NCBI GenBank assembly: GCA_002794735.1
Contig: NBAZ01000001.1
Span: 806,001-870,000, forward strand
Source of the DNA: Pyrrhoderma lamaoense
Taxonomy: Eukaryota > Basidiomycota > Agaricomycetes > Hymenochaetales > Hymenochaetaceae
Reading direction: 5' to 3'
DNA length: 64,000 bases
Numbering within the stretch: position 1 is the stretch's first letter; every line of letters begins with the position of its first letter. Position numbers and translations under genes: made by a program. The notes beneath the pieces were generated by a model. That model was given only the letters and a program-made list of their open reading frames with translations. It did not search any database and had not been told where the DNA came from. Positions 60,594-64,000 of this stretch are shown here, one piece after another.

Positions 60594-62226
60594 ATGTCCT
60601 TCTTTTGCGCACTCTCTGGAGAACCACCACAGGACCCAGTTATCTCAGCAAAAAGCGGCCATGTGTATGAACGTCGACTAATTAACAAGTACATTGCCGA
60701 CAATGGCACAGACCCCATCACGGGAGACAAACTTGAGGAGTCAGACTTAGTTTCTGTGAAAGCTAGTAAGGGTTGTGTTCATATAAATTTGCATCAGAAC
60801 TAATATTAATTAAAATAGGCCCTAAAAGTGTTCCCCAAGGCCTCCACAACTAACGTCTATACCGGCGCTTCTTCACTCTCTTCAAAATGAATGGGATGCA
60901 CTCGTTCTTGAAACTTTTGCTCTAAAACAGCAATATAACTCTGTACGACAACAGCTCTCCCATGCACTTTATGCACAGGACTCAGCAACCCGTGTCGTTG
61001 CAAGACTCATCAAAGAGCGAGACGCTGCTCGAGAGTATGCTTTTATTTTCAACTCTTTTCAATAGTATAAGTCTTTTCTAACTTTTGACAATAGGGCTCT
61101 TGCCAATGTTCAAGCAACTATTGGGATACCTTCTGGGCCAACGGGGGCTGATGTGGAAATGGAGGACCAGAGCGCTCAAGAAAGTCAAGGGCTCCCAGCT
61201 GATATCGTTGCTAGAATTGACGAAACCCATACTGAACTCTCTGCAGCACGTCGCAAGCGTAAGGCCATAGAAGGATATGCTACCGCTTCGGATGTGAAGA
61301 CCTATACTGCAAAGCACACGATCCCTTCCTTGCATTCTGCGTCACCTCCAGGTATAACATCTATTGCTGTTAGCAACGTTCAGGAGGGGATTTTCCTTAC
61401 CGGTGGAAATGACAAAATTGTACAGTTATACGATCGTGGAGAAGACAAAGTGGTAGCTACCTTAAAGGGACATACTAAGCGTGTAAACGCAGTTGCATTA
61501 CGCGAATCTGCGGCTGGTCCTACTCTTGCACTTAGTGCTAGTGCTGACAAGACTGCTCGCATCTGGGGCCATGATGAAGCTTCAGGAGAATATGCCCCGA
61601 AACAAACAATTAAGCTTCACAAAGGAGAGGTGACTGGCTTAACAATCCATCCAAGCTCAACTTTGTTGTGCCTCGGCTCACTTGATCGGACGTATTCCGT
61701 GCACGACCTTACCAATTTCTCCTCTATATTCCAGAGTGCTCCGGGAGAGGATGCGTACACAAGTGCTAGCTTCCATGTAGATGGAATGCTTGTTGGCTTT
61801 GGAACATCAAACTCCGCCATTCAAATATTTGATATCCGATCGGGGGCGCTGGCAGCTACTCTCAAACCTGAGTCTGGTACTCCCTTCTCCGTAACGACAT
61901 TATCCTTCTCCGAAAACGGCTACCAGCTTATTGCTCCTGGGTCAAACTCGACAGTTGCTGTATGGGATTTACGCAAGCAAAGTCTTGCAACAACGATCGA
62001 CCTTGGATCAGATTACAAAATTAATCAAGTTGTATATGACAAATCCGCTAATTATTTTGGTGTTGCGGGTAGCGAAGGAGGACGTGTATTCAAACACAAG
62101 ACTTGGGAGGAATTGGTGAGATTCGAAGAAGGTGGGGAGATGAACAGTATTGCATTTGGTCCATTAGGCCAAGAAATTTGGGGAGTAACTGGTCGGGAAG
62201 TCAGAATATATGGAAAACCGGCTTGA
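60594..62226 (+). CDS. PRP19: Pre-mRNA-processing factor 19 (U-box E3 ligase, NTC core)
   Basis: Core of the NineTeen complex, which activates the spliceosome; U-box ubiquitin ligase. Residues 1-60 are the U-box ([20 protein letters not shown], then [10 protein letters not shown] and [14 protein letters not shown]). Then [20 protein letters not shown], followed by the coiled coil [20 protein letters not shown] and [20 protein letters not shown]. The C-terminal beta-propeller (from about 61340) has seven WD-like repeats, for example [29 protein letters not shown] and [14 protein letters not shown]. Intron 1 starts at the GTAAGG near 60766. A -1 frame break lies at CCCC 60833-60836; a fifth C gives [17 protein letters not shown], matching the family. 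Divergent from SGT2. Confidence 0.95.
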
Positions 62227-62499
62227 TAGTGTTTTCTTTCCCTCGCTTCTACTTAGCGCTTACATAGTGTCTCGTCTTAATGTATCAAGCGACTGTTGTT
62301 GAGCTTTCTCTCACATTTGACTTACTAGTTATTTACTATTTTTTTTCCAATGGTGAAAGTACTTAGTAGGTCGATCAACACAACCCGGTAATACCCGAGA
62401 CTCCGCTCGAATTATTGATAGTCGCCACTGGAAAGAATTCGCGCACGAAAGGGAAGACCAGCACACAATTCCACAACTCGCTCACTCTTTCCCTTGAAA

Positions 62500-63249
62500 A
62501 TGTTAGCATCGACGTCCCGTCCGCTCGTCGCTGCGGCCCGAGTAACAGGCAGGCGTAACGCTTCTGTTATTGCGACCAAGTACTCCGGTGCTGCCTACAA
62601 AGCTGCACTCGCTTCGTCGCCTGCAACGCTCACCAAGGTCTCTGACGAGCTCACTGCTATTGCTAAATCGCTCAAGGATACACCTGCTCTTAGCGCCTTC
62701 GTCTCCAACCCGCTCTTGTCTTCAAAGGAACGCGCCGCTGGTCTTGAGTCCTTGTACAAAGCTGGTGCAGCAAAGGGAGCAGTTAGCGATATCACGAAGA
62801 ACTTGCTTTCGGTACTGTCAGAGAACGGAAGGTTGACCGAAACCCCGGCTGTTATCGAGGAGTTCAATGCCCTTGTTGCTAAGTATAGGGGAGAGCTTGA
62901 AATTATTGTCACCTCTGCTCAGCCCTTGACTAAGGATATTCTTACCAAATTGGAAGCATCCCTCAAGCAGTCTGAGGCCGCGAAGCAGGCTAAAGTTCTA
63001 AAGGTTACAAATAAAGTGAGCTTTTCTTTCCTTAATACTAGTAAAGCTGGTTGCAATGCTCATAATTTTATCAAGGTCAACCCATCGTTACTCGGTGGCA
63101 TAATTGTTGATGTTGGTGACAAAACCATCGACCTCAGTGTTGCTTCGCGGGTCACGAAGCTTAACGCCCTCCTCCAACGTGAGTACTTCCAAACTTTTTT
63201 TTCTTTTGAAGAAAGCTCAATAGACATGGCACAACTAGAATCTGTGTAG
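62500..63249 (+). CDS. ATP5: Mitochondrial F1Fo ATP synthase subunit 5 (OSCP)
   Basis: Peripheral-stalk subunit that links F1 to Fo. The mitochondrial presequence MLASTSRPLVAAARVTGRRN is followed by YSGAAYKAALASSPATLTKV, FVSNPLLSSKERAAGLESLY, LLSVLSENGRLTETPAVIEE, VAKYRGELEIIVTSAQPLTK and, after intron 1 (63016-63075), VNPSLLGGIIVDVGDKTIDL with SVASRVTKLNALLQ. The last coding exon is only 11 nt (63239-63249): joined to the preceding C it gives Q-S-V-stop, the usual OSCP ending. Intron 1 is 60 nt, in frame and stop-free, so retention would add 20 residues. Start chosen at 62500; an in-frame TTG at 62494 is not a start. Confidence 0.95.
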   Translation: MLASTSRPLVAAARVTGRRNASVIATKYSGAAYKAALASSPATLTKVSDELTAIAKSLKDTPALSAFVSNPLLSSKERAAGLESLYKAGAAKGAVSDITKNLLSVLSENGRLTETPAVIEEFNALVAKYRGELEIIVTSAQPLTKDILTKLEASLKQSEAAKQAKVLKVTNKVSFSFLNTSKAGCNAHNFIKVNPSLLGGIIVDVGDKTIDLSVASRVTKLNALLQREYFQTFFSFEESSIDMAQLESV

Positions 63250-63683
63250 AGCATAGTTATTAATGTTTAAATGCACCTAGAATATACTGATTGAGAGGAC
63301 AATCTCACGACCATACCTTCATGAGCTTGCTTTTTCATTGAACATCAACATTCGATTATCGGTATAAGACCACTCAACTGTAATTTTTGATCCAAGAAAA
63401 CTAGAATTAAGACGGTAAACGATAAATACCATGTCTTGGAGCTTTGAGTATAATCGTATTGTAACTATTATCTGAATTACTGTTATTCTGTGCGCTTCTG
63501 GCCCATGAACAGCTTCGTTAAACACGGCAAAAGTGTGGGCCCTATGAAATTCCAAGGTACTATATATTACGCTAGACCGACCAAGATATTATTCTCTACA
63601 CTCAACTAGACTAAAGGCTTTAAGGATAGGTAAACTAATCGTTTTTCAGTAAAATACTATGTGGAACGAAGAAATTGTTCAAA

Positions 63684-64000
63684 TCAAGTCGATGCTTCAC
63701 CACCACCGAACGTAAATAAAACCTTTCTACACTTCCTCGCTCCACAATAACACTTCTGGTAGGATTGCTGATTCTCCACTGGTCCTTCATCATCTTCTCC
63801 AAAGTATGAGAAACAGAGTTCCTGGCCCGCTTCGATGTCCTTCATAGCGAAGATACAGAGTAATGCCTTGTCAAGATTAGTATCGTTCACGTAGACTCCA
63901 GTCAAAACACAGTTTGGATCACAGCTATGATTCTTTTTGTCAAATAATGTCAGCTATTGGTCTAGAAAAGGTGGGTAGGGTGAAACTTACTAAAAACCGA
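63684..64000 (-). CDS. SET-domain protein lysine methyltransferase, 3' part (truncated by window)
   Basis: Only the last two exons are inside the window. The edge exon 64000-63991 codes RFL; a GTAAGT donor and a CTGAC branch point precede the exon at 63932. Joined, this reads RFL-NHSCDPNCVLTGVYVND, the SET catalytic motif RF(I/L)NHSCDPN, then AMKDIEAGQELCFSYFGEDD (the ELxF-Y motif) and a post-SET cysteine group CYCGARKC (C-x-C-x4-C). These support an active SUV39/Clr4- or related-type methyltransferase. The N-terminal domains that would identify the subfamily lie beyond the right edge. Confidence 0.85.

Overview
The window is nuclear DNA of an intron-rich fungus, most likely a basidiomycete (Agaricomycotina-like). 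The reasons are many short introns of about 50-60 nt with GTAAGT/GTATGT donors and CTRAY-type branch points, compact gene spacing on both strands, pyrimidine-rich intergenic tracts, and gene models that read as fungal orthologues throughout. I see no transposon, rRNA, tRNA or CRISPR array. I cannot name the genus. Twenty-two protein genes are supported; one (the right-edge SET gene) is cut by the window. Splice sites were read by eye. || Layout. 1-2.5 kb: a small secreted-peptide precursor with Kex2 sites, followed by low-complexity DNA. 2.5-12 kb: MTQ2 eRF1 methyltransferase (-), a kinesin-6 (-) and the kinetochore scaffold KNL1/Spc7 (+); the last two share a 164-bp promoter. 12.4-14.7 kb: an unrecognised single-exon coiled-coil protein (-). 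15-23.7 kb: ALG10 (-), CSN6 (+), a TMEM205-like membrane protein (+), U2A' (-) and SAC1 (+). 23.7-27.5 kb: gene-free. 27.5-29.5 kb: an SRPK kinase (+). 29.5-34.5 kb: a 5-kb gene desert. 34.5-40.9 kb: COX19 (-), a SET/NAP histone chaperone (+) and a GPI-type chitin deacetylase (+). 40.9-42.9 kb: gene-free. 42.9-47.7 kb: Rieske RIP1 (-) and a divergent adaptin large subunit (+). 49.4-58.8 kb: a membrane-anchored aspartic protease (-) and a tricalbin with SMP and about six C2 domains (-). 59-64 kb: SGT2 (-), PRP19 (+), ATP synthase OSCP (+) and a truncated SET methyltransferase (-). || Functional groups are loose: spindle and kinetochore (kinesin-6, KNL1), splicing (U2A', PRP19, SRPK), respiration (COX19, RIP1, OSCP), ER and lipid transfer (ALG10, SAC1, tricalbin, SGT2), and surface or secretion (peptide precursor, chitin deacetylase, aspartic protease). 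|| The most interesting items are: (1) the peptide precursor at 846-1064, whose layout mimics yeast alpha-factor processing (signal peptide, KR sites, EA/EP/VASPEP dipeptide spacers, repeated DW cores); (2) a Cbf1-like RTCACRTG site in five of the six divergent intergenic regions, joined in two of them to an MCB (ACGCGT) in nearly the same composite; (3) eight same-direction (-1) frame breaks inside otherwise conserved genes, five of them at a CCCC on the coding strand, most simply explained by undercalled bases.
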